From the NCBI RefSeq assembly GCF_000015285.1, contig NC_008709.1:124001-188000 (forward strand): a stretch of DNA of 64,000 nucleotides. Direction: 5' to 3'. This document shows positions 10,645 through 19,617 of this stretch, piece by piece. The first letter of the stretch is position 1; each line of letters starts with the position of its first letter. Made by a program: the position numbers and the translations under genes. The notes below the pieces were generated by a model. It did no database searches and was not told the DNA's origin. It worked only from the letters and a program-made list of their open reading frames with translations. This DNA is from Psychromonas ingrahamii 37. GTDB lineage: Bacteria; Pseudomonadota; Gammaproteobacteria; Enterobacterales; Psychromonadaceae.

Positions 10645-11258
10645 CCCCTATTTTACGCTATAAAAAGCATTTAAAAAATCCCCAGCAACACGGCTTTACT
10701 CTGCTGGAAGTGATGTTGGTGGTGTTATTAATTGGTTTGGCTTCGCTTGCGGTTGTGATGACTTTTCCTAATACTTTAAGCACTGAAAACAATGCCCGTT
10801 GGCAGGCGCAGCGTTTCGCAACGTTATTACAATTGGCCGAAGATGAGGCGCTTATTTCGGGTAATGAGCTCGGGTTAGTGATTGAAAAAAACAGTTACCA
10901 ATTCGCTGTTTATGATTATTCAAAGCAACGTTGGCTAGCCGCTCGCGTGGGTGAAATAGAGGAAAAAGTCGAATTGCCTGAGCTTATCCGCCTTGAATAT
11001 AGCCTGTCCGATTCGGTCTGGGGTGAAATAAGCAGCTCAGATCAGGACAGTTTTATTGAAGAATCGGAACGTGTTGATATTGAAGATGATAATAAACTAA
11101 AAACTTTAAATCCACCGATTTATGTGATGTCCAGTGGTGAGGTATCTCCTTTTTCATTGGTCTTTTCGAAGGCTGATAATGATCCTGAAAAACAATCAAT
11201 AACAGTTTCCGTGAGTATGAATGGTGCGATTTCTCTCACAGAGTTGAGTAAAGAATGA
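10641..11258 (+). CDS. gspH: Minor pseudopilin GspH (non-canonical start)
   Basis: Minor pseudopilin of the type II secretion tip complex. The prepilin cleavage motif HGFTLLEVMLVVLLIGLASL is read in this frame from 10689, but the only ATG, GTG or TTG codons come after it (GTG at 10710), so a canonical start would delete the signal. The frame opens at 10623. Candidate starts are ATA at 10641, which overlaps the gspG stop as ATAA, and ATT at 10650; both follow the purine-rich GGATGGGAA. The 10641 start given here is a choice between these. The remainder is typical of GspH: a helix, then a variable beta domain. A sequencing error upstream cannot be excluded. Confidence 0.8.
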   Translation: MTPILRYKKHLKNPQQHGFTLLEVMLVVLLIGLASLAVVMTFPNTLSTENNARWQAQRFATLLQLAEDEALISGNELGLVIEKNSYQFAVYDYSKQRWLAARVGEIEEKVELPELIRLEYSLSDSVWGEISSSDQDSFIEESERVDIEDDNKLKTLNPPIYVMSSGEVSPFSLVFSKADNDPEKQSITVSVSMNGAISLTELSKE

Positions 11259-11641
11259 AATCAGAACGAAACTCGGTTATGTATAAAGACAGCGGTATGA
11301 CCTTACTTGAGGTTCTGCTGGCACTGGTTATTTTAGCGACAGCAGGACTCGCTGTTATGAACGCTGCTTCAGGTGCATTAAATAGCCAGGCTTATCTGCA
11401 GGATAAAACCTTTGCATTGTGGATTGCCAGCAATGGATTAGCGGAACTGAAGCTAGAGAACGAGTGGCCATCGAATACCTGGCGCTCCGATCAAGTTGAT
11501 TTTGCTGGTAGTACTTGGTATTCACGTTACCAGGGGGTTGTCACCGTCGATGATAATTTTAAAGCGTTGGATATCGAAGTGAGTGATAAAAAAGACGGTA
11601 ACGCGCTGGCTTACATTAGGACTTACATTGTCAAACCCTAA
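11255..11641 (+). CDS. gspI: Minor pseudopilin GspI
   Basis: Minor pseudopilin that, with GspJ and GspK, initiates the pseudopilus. The 128-residue protein has the prepilin motif SGMTLLEVLLALVILATAG with Met instead of the usual Phe at +1, which is common in GspI. The start ATG overlaps the gspH stop (ATGA); a second Met at 11279 gives a shorter leader and is a possible alternative. It overlaps the next gene, gspJ, by a few codons. Confidence 0.92.
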   Translation: MKSERNSVMYKDSGMTLLEVLLALVILATAGLAVMNAASGALNSQAYLQDKTFALWIASNGLAELKLENEWPSNTWRSDQVDFAGSTWYSRYQGVVTVDDNFKALDIEVSDKKDGNALAYIRTYIVKP

Positions 11642-12263
11642 TCGAACAGATAAAAAATCAATACAAGGCTTTACGCTACTGGAAGTCTTGATTGCGATCA
11701 TCATTTTTGCAATGATGAGTTTGGCGGCTTATCAAGTATTGCAGGGGGTATTACGCAGTAGTGAAATAAGTAAAACACACAGCGAACGCTTAACAGAGCT
11801 GCAACGTGCGATGCTTATTATCGAGCAGGATTTCACCCAGATAGTGGCCCGAAAATCTCGCCAGGAAGGGGTAGATAAAGAAGAGTTACGCGCGTTAACT
11901 ATCGGCAAAGGGTTATTCTCTTCGCAGGATCAGGGCATAGAATTTAACCGTCTGGGTTGGACAAATCCGTTAAATTTATTACCGCGCTCAAATATCTTAA
12001 GGGTCAGATACATACTGCAAGATGGGCAACTGCAGCGTTTGTATTTTCTTTATCCGGATACTGTTTCCGGACAACAGCCAGAAGTGCAAGTATTATTAAA
12101 GGATATCGAACAATTAAGCTTTCGTGTTTGGAGCAATGGCTGGAAAGAGAGTTGGTCACCGGCAGAAACACTGCCGCAAGGTATCGAAATTAATTTTACC
12201 AGCAAATATTTTGCGAATATCAGACGCGTTTTTTTAGTTTCATCTGGTGAGGTTATTGAGTGA
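11628..12263 (+). CDS. gspJ: Minor pseudopilin GspJ
   Basis: Minor pseudopilin of the initiation complex. The prepilin motif IQGFTLLEVLIAIIIFAMMS is present with Glu at +5. I place the start at TTG 11628, which has AGGA 7 nt upstream and gives an 11-residue leader; a GTG at 11583 in the same frame would give an unusually long leader and a 59-bp overlap with gspI. The body contains the beta-rich fold with WSPAETLPQGIEINFTSK near the C-terminus. Stop and the next start overlap (TGATG). Confidence 0.9.
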   Translation: MSNPNRTDKKSIQGFTLLEVLIAIIIFAMMSLAAYQVLQGVLRSSEISKTHSERLTELQRAMLIIEQDFTQIVARKSRQEGVDKEELRALTIGKGLFSSQDQGIEFNRLGWTNPLNLLPRSNILRVRYILQDGQLQRLYFLYPDTVSGQQPEVQVLLKDIEQLSFRVWSNGWKESWSPAETLPQGIEINFTSKYFANIRRVFLVSSGEVIE

Positions 12264-13246
12264 TGGCTTCGTCGTATAACAAAAAGCAACGTGGTGTTGC
12301 ATTAATTACAGTATTAATGATTTTAGCCATTATGGTAACCGTTGCCGCAACAATGACCGGTCGGTTGACCATGAGTTTAAAACGCACCGAGGGGTTAATT
12401 TTTTCACAAAAAGTATATTGGTATGGTCAGGCGTCCGCGGAGCTTGGGAAAAAGATTTTAGATCAAAATTTTTCAGATAGCAGAGTGGTTAGTTTGGATC
12501 AACTGTGGGCAATCCCAAACATGGTTTTTCCTCTGGAAAACGGCAACATCGGAGGAAGAATGAGGGATTTACGCAGCTGTTTTAATGTCAATGCCCTGCA
12601 GTCGCCGGATAAGGAAGGTACCCCAGCTATCCCTTTGCGGCAATTCCAAAACTTACTGGCGGCGCTGGGTGTGAGTGAATATGGTGCGCAGATGATTGCC
12701 GAATCTACACGGGACTGGATTGACGAAGATGACAGCAACGACGCAGCTCTGGGGGCTGAAGATAGTTTTTATCAGGCAAAGAGGGTTCCACATTTAACGG
12801 CGGATAATTTAATGACCGATATCAGTGAGCTGCGCAGTATTCAGGGTGTTGGACCAAAAACATACGAAAAAATAGTGCCTTATTTGTGTGCCGTTCCAAG
12901 CCGTGTGCAGAAAATAAACGTTAATACGGTGGATATTGAACAAGCAGAAATACTCTATGCTTTATTTAAAGATGAGCTCAATATCAGTATTGATAATCTG
13001 CAAAATTTGCTTCAGAACAGACCGATAAGTGGCTGGGCAAATGTTGATGAATTTCTGGCTATGCCTCTCTTTCAGGGAGTGTCAATTTCGGCACCGCTAA
13101 AAACGCAATTAAGTGTTACCAGTGACTTTTTTCAATTAAGGGGCATTACAGAGTTTGCCGATCGACTACTTGCAATTGATCTGACCTTTCAGATCAAAGC
13201 ACAACAAGCCAAGGTAATCCGCTATCAATCAGGCGGTCTTAAATGA
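12263..13246 (+). CDS. gspK: Minor pseudopilin GspK
   Basis: Large minor pseudopilin that caps the pseudopilus tip. The leader ends in QRG, followed by VALITVLMILAIMVTVAATM; GspK is known to lack the usual Glu at +5, as here. The inserted alpha domain includes ESTRDWIDEDD and helix-hairpin-helix-like ELRSIQGVGPKTYEKIVPYL. I use ATG 12263, which shares its A with the gspJ stop; a GTG lies one codon upstream. About 327 residues, normal for the family. Confidence 0.93.
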   Translation: MASSYNKKQRGVALITVLMILAIMVTVAATMTGRLTMSLKRTEGLIFSQKVYWYGQASAELGKKILDQNFSDSRVVSLDQLWAIPNMVFPLENGNIGGRMRDLRSCFNVNALQSPDKEGTPAIPLRQFQNLLAALGVSEYGAQMIAESTRDWIDEDDSNDAALGAEDSFYQAKRVPHLTADNLMTDISELRSIQGVGPKTYEKIVPYLCAVPSRVQKINVNTVDIEQAEILYALFKDELNISIDNLQNLLQNRPISGWANVDEFLAMPLFQGVSISAPLKTQLSVTSDFFQLRGITEFADRLLAIDLTFQIKAQQAKVIRYQSGGLK

Positions 13247-13298
13247 ATCTAATCTTAAATCAGATCTACAAAGCGTAAATTTAAAATGGAGAAATTTG

Positions 13299-14510
13299 GT
13301 GAATGAACGTTTAATTATTCGCTTAGCAAGCAGTGCTTCACAAAAAAATTATTGGCTGATATGGTCCGATAGTGAAAATGAAATTATTGCATCGGGTGAA
13401 GTGGATAATGCCGAGCAATTGAGCTTGCTGACGGAAAAAGCATTCCAACGACGGGTTATTTGTTTATTGCCGGGTGTGGATATCTGCATCAAAAAAGTGG
13501 TCATTAAAGGTGCTTTTAATCGTCAAATGCAACAGGCTTTGCCGTATTTAGTTGAAGAGGAGTTAGCCTCTGATGTGGAAAAGCTGCATTTTAATGTCAT
13601 TGCCAAAGAGACTCATCTTGTGCATGTGGCTATTTGTGATAAACAAAAAATGTATGACTGGATTGACTGGTTGGAAAAAGCACAAATTAATTGTAAACAG
13701 TTTATTCCTGAAGGGCTAACTTTACCCTTACCTGAAGATGGCAAATGGCAGGCGATAAAGCTTGGAGAGCAGTGGTTAATAAGAGAAACTGCAAATATCG
13801 CCTGGAGTTGTGATCACTCTATGCTTAACACCATTTTAGAGAGCAAGTTAAAGAATTCAGCTGACGAGGATTTGGTGCCACGGATTGAAAGTTACAGTCC
13901 TGTTATTGAAGATTCAGTTGCAGAGTGGTCGAGTCATGACGCCATGTTACCGATGGAGTTGTTAGCCATTGGGACTAAAAACAACCCAGTCAATTTTCTG
14001 ACCGCTGAATTTAAACCCGTAAAAGAAGTGAGCCCATATATTAAAAAATGGCGAATTCCAGCTGCTGCTGGCGTCCTGCTTTTTATCGTATCAGTGCTCA
14101 ATATTTATAGCCACACCTTACAAGTTCAAGCTGAAACCGAGTTAATCCAGCAACAGGTCGAAACTATCTATAGCCAAGCATTTCCTCGGGAAAGTAAATT
14201 AAGATATGCGCGTATCAATTATAAACTCGATACAATGTTAAAAGAACTTCAAGGGAGTAGTGTGGAATTTGATTTTTTAACTGTTCTTGATGATCTTTCA
14301 CCTGCACTTATGTCTCTTAAAGAATTCGAAATTTCCAGCTTGAAGTTTGACAGTAAAAAACAGGAGCTGCAGCTGGCACTGACTGCGCCAAGTTTTCAGG
14401 CCTTTGAAACATTTGCAGCTGAACTACCTGAGCATTTAAGCGCACAGCAAGGCGCGTTAAATAACAGTAAGTCGGGCGTTAGTGGCGTGCTCACGATAAG
14501 GAAAAAATAA
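13299..14510 (+). CDS. gspL: Type II secretion system protein GspL
   Basis: Inner-membrane platform protein that recruits GspE to the membrane. The N-terminal actin-like cytoplasmic domain (about residues 1-245) contains ICLLPGVDICIKKVVIKGAF and QALPYLVEEELASDVEKLHF, followed by a single transmembrane helix near residue 255 (IPAAAGVLLFIVSVLNIY) and a periplasmic ferredoxin-like domain. GTG at 13299 has GGAG 7 nt upstream; a TTG one codon earlier is also possible. Its end (codons for SGVLTIRKK and the TAA) is the left half of a 65-bp tandem repeat that leads into gspM. Confidence 0.93.
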   Translation: MNERLIIRLASSASQKNYWLIWSDSENEIIASGEVDNAEQLSLLTEKAFQRRVICLLPGVDICIKKVVIKGAFNRQMQQALPYLVEEELASDVEKLHFNVIAKETHLVHVAICDKQKMYDWIDWLEKAQINCKQFIPEGLTLPLPEDGKWQAIKLGEQWLIRETANIAWSCDHSMLNTILESKLKNSADEDLVPRIESYSPVIEDSVAEWSSHDAMLPMELLAIGTKNNPVNFLTAEFKPVKEVSPYIKKWRIPAAAGVLLFIVSVLNIYSHTLQVQAETELIQQQVETIYSQAFPRESKLRYARINYKLDTMLKELQGSSVEFDFLTVLDDLSPALMSLKEFEISSLKFDSKKQELQLALTAPSFQAFETFAAELPEHLSAQQGALNNSKSGVSGVLTIRKK

Positions 14511-14575
14511 TGGTAGAGCGTTTTAACTTTTGTTGGAAAAGTATTAGTGACGTACTAATAAGAAGGAAAAAATAA
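14510..14575 (+). CDS. Mini-gene 1 between gspL and gspM (21 aa)
   Basis: A 21-codon frame starting MVERFNFCWKSISDV and ending IRRKK. Its start overlaps the gspL stop and its stop overlaps the start of the next mini-gene, with AAGGAAA before each ATG acting as the ribosome binding site. It mimics the N-terminus of GspM (MVERLNTWWESI) fused to the C-terminus of GspL. It is clearly a by-product of tandem duplication; whether the peptide is made or has any role is unknown. Confidence 0.6.
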   Translation: MVERFNFCWKSISDVLIRRKK

Positions 14576-14640
14576 TGGTCGAGTGGTTTAACTTTTGTTG
14601 GGAAAGTATTAGTGACGTACTAATAAGAAGGGAAAAATAA
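14575..14640 (+). CDS. Mini-gene 2 between gspL and gspM (21 aa)
   Basis: Second 21-codon copy, starting MVEWFNFCWESISDV and ending IRREK. It is chained by TAATG overlaps to mini-gene 1 before it and gspM after it. Intact start, ribosome binding site and stop in both copies mean that ribosomes leaving gspL would have to reinitiate twice before reaching gspM. Function unknown. Confidence 0.6.
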   Translation: MVEWFNFCWESISDVLIRREK

Positions 14641-15122
14641 TGGTCGAGCGCCTTAACACCTGGTGGGAAAGTATTACTGAAAGAGAGCAGCAACTATCAT
14701 TAGTTTCTGTATTGCTGATATTGATAGCCATTATTTACTGGGGCATATGGCAGCCGCTGTCTATCGGGCTTGATAATAGTGAAAATCAATTACAGCGAGC
14801 CCAGCAGACCTTATCCACCACCCAACAGCGCGCAACTCTTTTAGTTAGCGCGGGTGTAGGACAAGGATCCGCTGTGAGTGAAAACCAAAATGTTACCCAG
14901 ATAGTCACCATCAGTGCGCAACAAAATGGTATTACTTTCTCCCGTATTATAAACCGCAATGAACAAGTTGAAGTGCAGGTAAGTAATGTTGAATTTGACC
15001 GTTTCATTAACTGGGTTTCCGTATTAAGCTCGCAATACTCAGTGTCGGTTCTCAATGCGGATATATCTCGTGCAGATGAAGAAGGTTATATTAAAGTCAC
15101 TCGCCTTTCCCTTGGGTATTAA
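14640..15122 (+). CDS. gspM: Type II secretion system protein GspM
   Basis: Bitopic inner-membrane partner of GspL. The 160-residue protein has a short N-terminal cytoplasmic segment (MVERLNTWWESITEREQQ), a transmembrane helix at about residues 19-38 (LSLVSVLLILIAIIYWGIW), a coiled-coil stretch and a small periplasmic ferredoxin-like domain (FDRFINWVSVLSSQYSVSV). Its start codon overlaps the stop of the second mini-gene, so its expression is probably coupled to translation through the repeated units. Confidence 0.92.
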   Translation: MVERLNTWWESITEREQQLSLVSVLLILIAIIYWGIWQPLSIGLDNSENQLQRAQQTLSTTQQRATLLVSAGVGQGSAVSENQNVTQIVTISAQQNGITFSRIINRNEQVEVQVSNVEFDRFINWVSVLSSQYSVSVLNADISRADEEGYIKVTRLSLGY

Positions 15123-15159
15123 ATCATGCCTTTAACTCTGCCAAAGAGATCCCATCTTC

Positions 15160-15912
15160 ATGAAAATTAAGTTTATTATATTCTTTGTATCTTTTTATCT
15201 GGTCGCGTTGCTTGCCACCTTACCGGCAACTGCATTATTGCGTTTTATCCCTCAAAACACGGGGCTCCAGATTGCCGGTGTTTCCGGCTCTGCATGGCAG
15301 GGCGAAGCCGCGTTATTATCCTATAACAAAAAACTTAACCTGCAGCGCGTCTCATGGGATGTAGATTGGTTCGCATTGGCTGCTTTGCAGATTAAACTGA
15401 ATGTTAAATTTAACAATGGTCAGAATGCCATGTCAGGAAAAGGTTTTGTTAAATTAGGTCTTTCCGGGCTGGCGATTGAAAATGTGTTGCTTGATTTAAG
15501 TGCTCAGGAATTGCTCTCCTATGCAGATTTACCCATTCCTGTTGAAGCATCGGGCGATATTACCCTGGTAATAAAAGAGGCATCACAGGGTGAACCCTAT
15601 TGCGATACATTGGATGGTTTTTTTGTTTGGAAAAATGCTGGGATCAACAGTGATCTTGGTAAAATAGATTTAACCACTATGAACATTAATTTGAGTTGTG
15701 ATAAGGGTAATGCAGTGGCTATTTTGCAGCAGGAATCAGAACAGCTAAGCAGCAACATTAATATCTTATTGCAGCAAGGTGGTGCTTACCGGCTAGTCGG
15801 AACAGTTAAAGGCAGTAATAAACTTAGTCCTGACATAAATCAGGCACTCTCCTTTTTGGGGCCAAAAGATGCTTCTGGTGCTACTGTAGTGCGCTTTAAT
15901 GGCCGTTTGTAG
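15160..15912 (+). CDS. gspN: Type II secretion system protein GspN
   Basis: Accessory type II secretion protein found in a subset of species. The 250-residue protein has an N-terminal membrane anchor (residues about 5-25) and the family segment LQIAGVSGSAWQGEA, followed by repeated beta-type sequence. It is 37 bp after gspM and is the last gene of the operon; the prepilin peptidase gene gspO is not next to it. No convincing terminator was found before lexA. Confidence 0.9.
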   Translation: MKIKFIIFFVSFYLVALLATLPATALLRFIPQNTGLQIAGVSGSAWQGEAALLSYNKKLNLQRVSWDVDWFALAALQIKLNVKFNNGQNAMSGKGFVKLGLSGLAIENVLLDLSAQELLSYADLPIPVEASGDITLVIKEASQGEPYCDTLDGFFVWKNAGINSDLGKIDLTTMNINLSCDKGNAVAILQQESEQLSSNINILLQQGGAYRLVGTVKGSNKLSPDINQALSFLGPKDASGATVVRFNGRL

Positions 15913-16000
15913 AGATGCTTAAAGCAGGAAAAAATTATTTGTGATGGATTGACTCAAAAATATTGTTTGGAACTAGATTAACTCCATGTATGAATATACA

Positions 16001-16016
16001 CTGTTCATGTTTACAG
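16001..16016 (+). promoter_or_regulatory. LexA-binding SOS box upstream of lexA
   Basis: CTGTTCATGTTTACAG matches the CTGT-N8-ACAG consensus exactly at its conserved arms and ends 25 bp before the lexA start, so lexA should be autoregulated and SOS-inducible. Confidence 0.9.
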
Positions 16017-16041
16017 TTAAATTTAGCGTGGAGATTAAATA

Positions 16042-16671
16042 ATGAAAGAGCTAACCAAGCGTCAAAATGAAGTATTGGATGTGATCAAAGATCAAATATT
16101 AAAGACGGGAATGCCTCCTACACGAGTTGAATTAGCTAAGATCCTTGGTTTTCGAAGCGCTAATGCAGCAGAAGAGCACCTTAAAGCTTTAGCGCGTAAA
16201 GGTGCGATTGAAATTTTAGCAGGCACATCTCGTGGAATCCGTCTTTTGGGTGAGCATCAACATAATGAAAAAGCGCACCAGGACGGATTGCCTCTTATTG
16301 GTCAAGTCGCTGCAGGTGAACCGATTTTAGCTCAGCAGCATATTGAAACCTATTATGATGTTGATCCTGCTTTATTTCACCCTAGTGCTGATTTTTTACT
16401 GCGAGTGCAGGGTGAAAGCATGAAAGATATCGGTATTATGGATGGTGATCTGCTGGCTGTACATAAAACCCAAGATATCAAAAACGGGCAAGTGGTCATC
16501 GCCCGTGTTGAAGATGATGTAACAGTCAAACGTTTTTATCGAGAAGGCCGCCAGGTGATATTAAAAGCAGAAAACAATGATTTTGGTCCGATTAAAATAG
16601 ACCTTGCATATCAATCTTTTGATATCGAAGGGATAGCCGTTGGTGTCATTCGAACAGCAGATTGGATGTAA
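16042..16671 (+). CDS. lexA: LexA repressor
   Basis: Repressor of the SOS regulon, inactivated by RecA-stimulated self-cleavage. The 209-residue protein has the N-terminal winged helix with [20 protein letters not shown], the Ala-Gly cleavage site in GQVAAGEP, the catalytic Ser in [11 protein letters not shown] and the catalytic Lys in DDVTVKRFY. Its own SOS box lies just upstream. A second LexA box in this window precedes the integron integrase remnant at 34.8 kb, so LexA probably controlled that element too. Confidence 0.97.
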   Translation: MKELTKRQNEVLDVIKDQILKTGMPPTRVELAKILGFRSANAAEEHLKALARKGAIEILAGTSRGIRLLGEHQHNEKAHQDGLPLIGQVAAGEPILAQQHIETYYDVDPALFHPSADFLLRVQGESMKDIGIMDGDLLAVHKTQDIKNGQVVIARVEDDVTVKRFYREGRQVILKAENNDFGPIKIDLAYQSFDIEGIAVGVIRTADWM

Positions 16672-16765
16672 TGTCAGCTGTTTTATTTACAGTCTGGCTG
16701 TAGTATGAATTGAGCACATTTACCCTCTTTAGATAAGATGATTTTTAATTTAACGGGTTATTGAA

Positions 16766-17404
16766 ATGAAAAAAATATTACTCTTTATAATGCCGTTCTT
16801 TCTGTTGTTCTTTCTATTATTAGGACGAGCACAGTTTAAAAATGACTTAACTCAGAATGAATCTTTAATTTTATTTAAAGAAGGTAAAAGTTTAATCGAT
16901 TTTTCCTTTGATGTGGCAGGAGGTGAACATTTTACTAATCAAGATTTACAAGGAAAATGGACACTTTTCTTTATTGGTTACACTTTTTGTCCTGATATCT
17001 GTCCAACGACCTTAGCGCATCTTGATAGTGTTTACCCAAAATTAACAGCACAACCCTATGACGATATACAAATTGTATTTGTCTCGGTTGATCCAAACCG
17101 TGATAAAGCCGAGGAATTAGCGGAATATGTACATTACTTTAATTCCGAATTTATAGGTGTGACGAGTACGCACAAACAGCTATGGCCTGTTGTACAAAAT
17201 TTAGGGTTGATTTACAGCATTGTGGACCAGGGAGTGGGAGATCCCTATTATTTGGTGGATCACAGTGCTTCAATTGTATTAATTAATCCCAAAGGTGAGC
17301 ATCACGCCTCTTTTCAAGCGACAATAAATGCAGAAGGCATCTTCAGTGTGAAGATGGACTTAATGGTAGAAAACATCCATCAAATGTATAAAAACTGGCA
17401 TTAA
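16766..17404 (+). CDS. SCO1/SenC-family copper chaperone
   Basis: Thioredoxin-fold, membrane-anchored protein that delivers copper to the CuA centre of cytochrome c oxidase or acts in thiol redox control. The 212-residue protein has an N-terminal membrane anchor (about residues 2-22), the copper-binding CxxxC motif in YTFCPDICPTTLAHL near residue 75, and the conserved His in LVDHSASIVLI near residue 170. No oxidase gene is adjacent, so its partner is not shown here. It lies between lexA and dinF, genes that are direct neighbours in E. coli. Confidence 0.9.
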   Translation: MKKILLFIMPFFLLFFLLLGRAQFKNDLTQNESLILFKEGKSLIDFSFDVAGGEHFTNQDLQGKWTLFFIGYTFCPDICPTTLAHLDSVYPKLTAQPYDDIQIVFVSVDPNRDKAEELAEYVHYFNSEFIGVTSTHKQLWPVVQNLGLIYSIVDQGVGDPYYLVDHSASIVLINPKGEHHASFQATINAEGIFSVKMDLMVENIHQMYKNWH

Positions 17405-17547
17405 AGCAAATCCACTGGGTAAGTGGTTTATCTTTCTAGCATTGAGTTTATGGATATAATTTTAATCTGAGTGATGCGGATAGCTGTTTTTATCTTTGCA
17501 TGAGTTATGCAAAGCGCTCACTGTGTTTACAATTGAGTATTTTTATC

Positions 17548-18909
17548 ATGATAAAATCCCCCCTTTTCAATTTAACTATCCACCAGAAAATATTCGCAAT
17601 TGCATTTCCGATGATGATTTCAAATATTAGCGTGCCATTACTTGGCCTTGTTGATACGGCCGTGATTGGGCATATGCCGGAATCATACTACTTAGCGGGA
17701 GTCGCAGTAGGCTCGATGATTGTGACGCTTATTTTCTGGATGCTGGGTTTTTTAAGAATGTCGACCACCGGATTAGTCGCACAGGCTTATGGAGCGGGTG
17801 ATCATCAGCAAATTATTCGCTTGTTGTTACAAGCTATTCTAGTCGCTTTGTTGTTAGCTATTGCCATTTTACTCTTACAAAAACCTTTGATTATATTGGC
17901 CTTAAAATTTATTGAGGGTAGTGAGCAAGTTCTTTTTTATGCACAGTTATATTTTAATATCCGTATTTGGAGCGCGCCAGCAGCTTTGATTAATATGGCG
18001 TTATTAGGTTGGTTACTGGGTATGCAAAATGCCAAAGTACCTATGTTTTTACTGATTATTAGCAATGCCATCAATATTGGTTTAGACGTATTATTTGTGG
18101 TGTTTTTGGATTGGGGAGTTGCAGGAGTGGCCTGGGCATCTCTATTCGCTGATTATATTTCTTTATTGTGCGGTTTATTACTTGTTAAAAATCACATTAA
18201 GCCTTTTTATAAACAGGGAGATTTACTTAAATTAAGTAAACAACTTAGCGATTTAAATTCTCTTAAAAAATTTATTTTATTGAACCGTGATATATTTATT
18301 CGCACTTTATGTATACAAGTCACCTTTGCGTTTATGACGATTCAGGGGGTTAAATTGGGAGATGCTGTTGTTTCTGCAAATTTAGTGTTGATGCATTTTC
18401 TATTACTTATCTCTTTTTCTATGGATGGTCTTGCTTATGCAGCCGAAGCACTTGTCGGGAAAAGTATCGGTACACGTTGTTTAATAAAATTAAAAGAAAG
18501 TGTTTATGTCACTTTATTTTGGTCGGTTATTTTTAGCTTATTGCAGCTCCTGTTATTTTACGTTTATGGGCAGTGGATTATTGCGCAGATAACATCGATT
18601 GAAAGTGTGCAAAAAGAGGCGCTCAGCTATTTGCCCTGGTTAGTTATTATTCCGATAACATCAGTATTAGGTTTTATTTTTGATGGGATTTTTATCGGTA
18701 TGACACGTGCCAAGGAGATGCGTAATAGTCTTATTTTTTCTCTTTTGCTGGTCTATTTCCCCGTTTGGTTTCTATTTTCAGAACAGGGTAACCACGCCTT
18801 GTGGATAGCAATGAATGCTTTTATGCTTGCCCGCGGATTAAGCCTTGCATGGATTTATAGGCAACTTAGTAAAAAAGACCAACTAATACCAAAAGAACTA
18901 AAAAGGTGA
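17548..18909 (+). CDS. dinF: DinF-type MATE family efflux protein
   Basis: Sodium- or proton-driven multidrug exporter with 12 predicted membrane helices; E. coli dinF is an SOS gene next to lexA. Helix 1 contains FPMMISNISVPLLGLVDTAV, the DinF signature. I start at the ATG at 17548 because the resulting N-terminus (MIKSPLFNLT) matches the short leader of E. coli DinF; an ATG at 17500 would add 16 residues. No SOS box was found directly upstream, and the SCO1 gene separates it from lexA. Confidence 0.85.
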   Translation: MIKSPLFNLTIHQKIFAIAFPMMISNISVPLLGLVDTAVIGHMPESYYLAGVAVGSMIVTLIFWMLGFLRMSTTGLVAQAYGAGDHQQIIRLLLQAILVALLLAIAILLLQKPLIILALKFIEGSEQVLFYAQLYFNIRIWSAPAALINMALLGWLLGMQNAKVPMFLLIISNAINIGLDVLFVVFLDWGVAGVAWASLFADYISLLCGLLLVKNHIKPFYKQGDLLKLSKQLSDLNSLKKFILLNRDIFIRTLCIQVTFAFMTIQGVKLGDAVVSANLVLMHFLLLISFSMDGLAYAAEALVGKSIGTRCLIKLKESVYVTLFWSVIFSLLQLLLFYVYGQWIIAQITSIESVQKEALSYLPWLVIIPITSVLGFIFDGIFIGMTRAKEMRNSLIFSLLLVYFPVWFLFSEQGNHALWIAMNAFMLARGLSLAWIYRQLSKKDQLIPKELKR

Positions 18910-19051
18910 TTACTTTTGCTGGTTAAAATCATTGATCACTTCATTAATTCTTTTGGTATGATCCGCTAGCCCCTTTTAGCTTTTATTAAATCACAATGTC
19001 GAGCGGTTAGGGCTAGTTGAGCCATCAGTAATCTTTAATTTAAGCTTATTG

Positions 19052-19534
19052 TTAATATAAAGATTTAGTCCAAAACAGCGCACTGCCACATTTTGGATCT
19101 AGTACATAATCAGAGTAACCTAATTTGCTATAGGCATTTTTTGCAATAGTATTACCTTCTAACACCTCAAGAGTGATTTTACAGCAATCGCGAAGCTTTG
19201 CGATCTCCTCTATTTTTTTAAATAATAATGATGTTAGACCCTGCCCTCTAAAATCTTGATAGACAACAACATCATGGATATTAAAAAGTGGTTTACAAGC
19301 AAATGTTGAAAACCCCTCTATTGCCGTTAACAGTGCAGCGGGTTTATTGTTCGAAAATATTAATACAATAAAAATATCATTACGTTTTAATAAGGTTGGA
19401 ATCAGGTTTTGTTTTGCAAAATTTGAAAGATCTTGACCTCCTCCCATTGGATCTGATGCGTAGTGTGACATCAAATGCAGATAAGCCTTGGCGTGTTCAG
19501 TGTGTGATAAATCAGCCTGTACAATATTAAACAT
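19052..19534 (-). CDS. GNAT-family N-acetyltransferase
   Basis: Acetyl-CoA-dependent acetyltransferase of unknown substrate. The 160-residue protein has the acetyl-CoA-binding motif A as VVYQDFRGQGLTSLLFKKIE (R-G-Q-G-L) near residue 95, followed by a motif B-type LEVLEGNTIAKNAYSKLGY. It is monocistronic and convergent with dinF. It could act on an amino acid, an antibiotic or a protein; nothing in the neighbourhood decides. Confidence 0.85.
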   Translation of the reverse strand: MFNIVQADLSHTEHAKAYLHLMSHYASDPMGGGQDLSNFAKQNLIPTLLKRNDIFIVLIFSNNKPAALLTAIEGFSTFACKPLFNIHDVVVYQDFRGQGLTSLLFKKIEEIAKLRDCCKITLEVLEGNTIAKNAYSKLGYSDYVLDPKCGSALFWTKSLY

Positions 19535-19617
19535 TAGGACCCCTTGAATAATTTTTTTTTCTAGTGCGATAATATCATTTAGAAGGATTTTTTAGCAGTA
19601 TTAATAAAATTAGTGTT

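Larger units (their letters stand above)
14482..14660 (+). repeat. 65-bp tandem triplication of the gspL-gspM junction
   Basis: Three copies of a 65-bp unit follow each other. ATG codons recur at 14510, 14575 and 14640, exactly 65 bp apart, each overlapping a TAA stop as TAATG. The first half of each unit copies the end of gspL (AGTGGCGTGCTC... AAGGAAAAAATA) and the second half copies the start of gspM (ATGGTAGAGCG... AAAGTATTA). Copies 1 and 2 are nearly identical to each other and diverged from the true gspL end and gspM start, so the duplication is not brand new. Confidence 0.95.
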
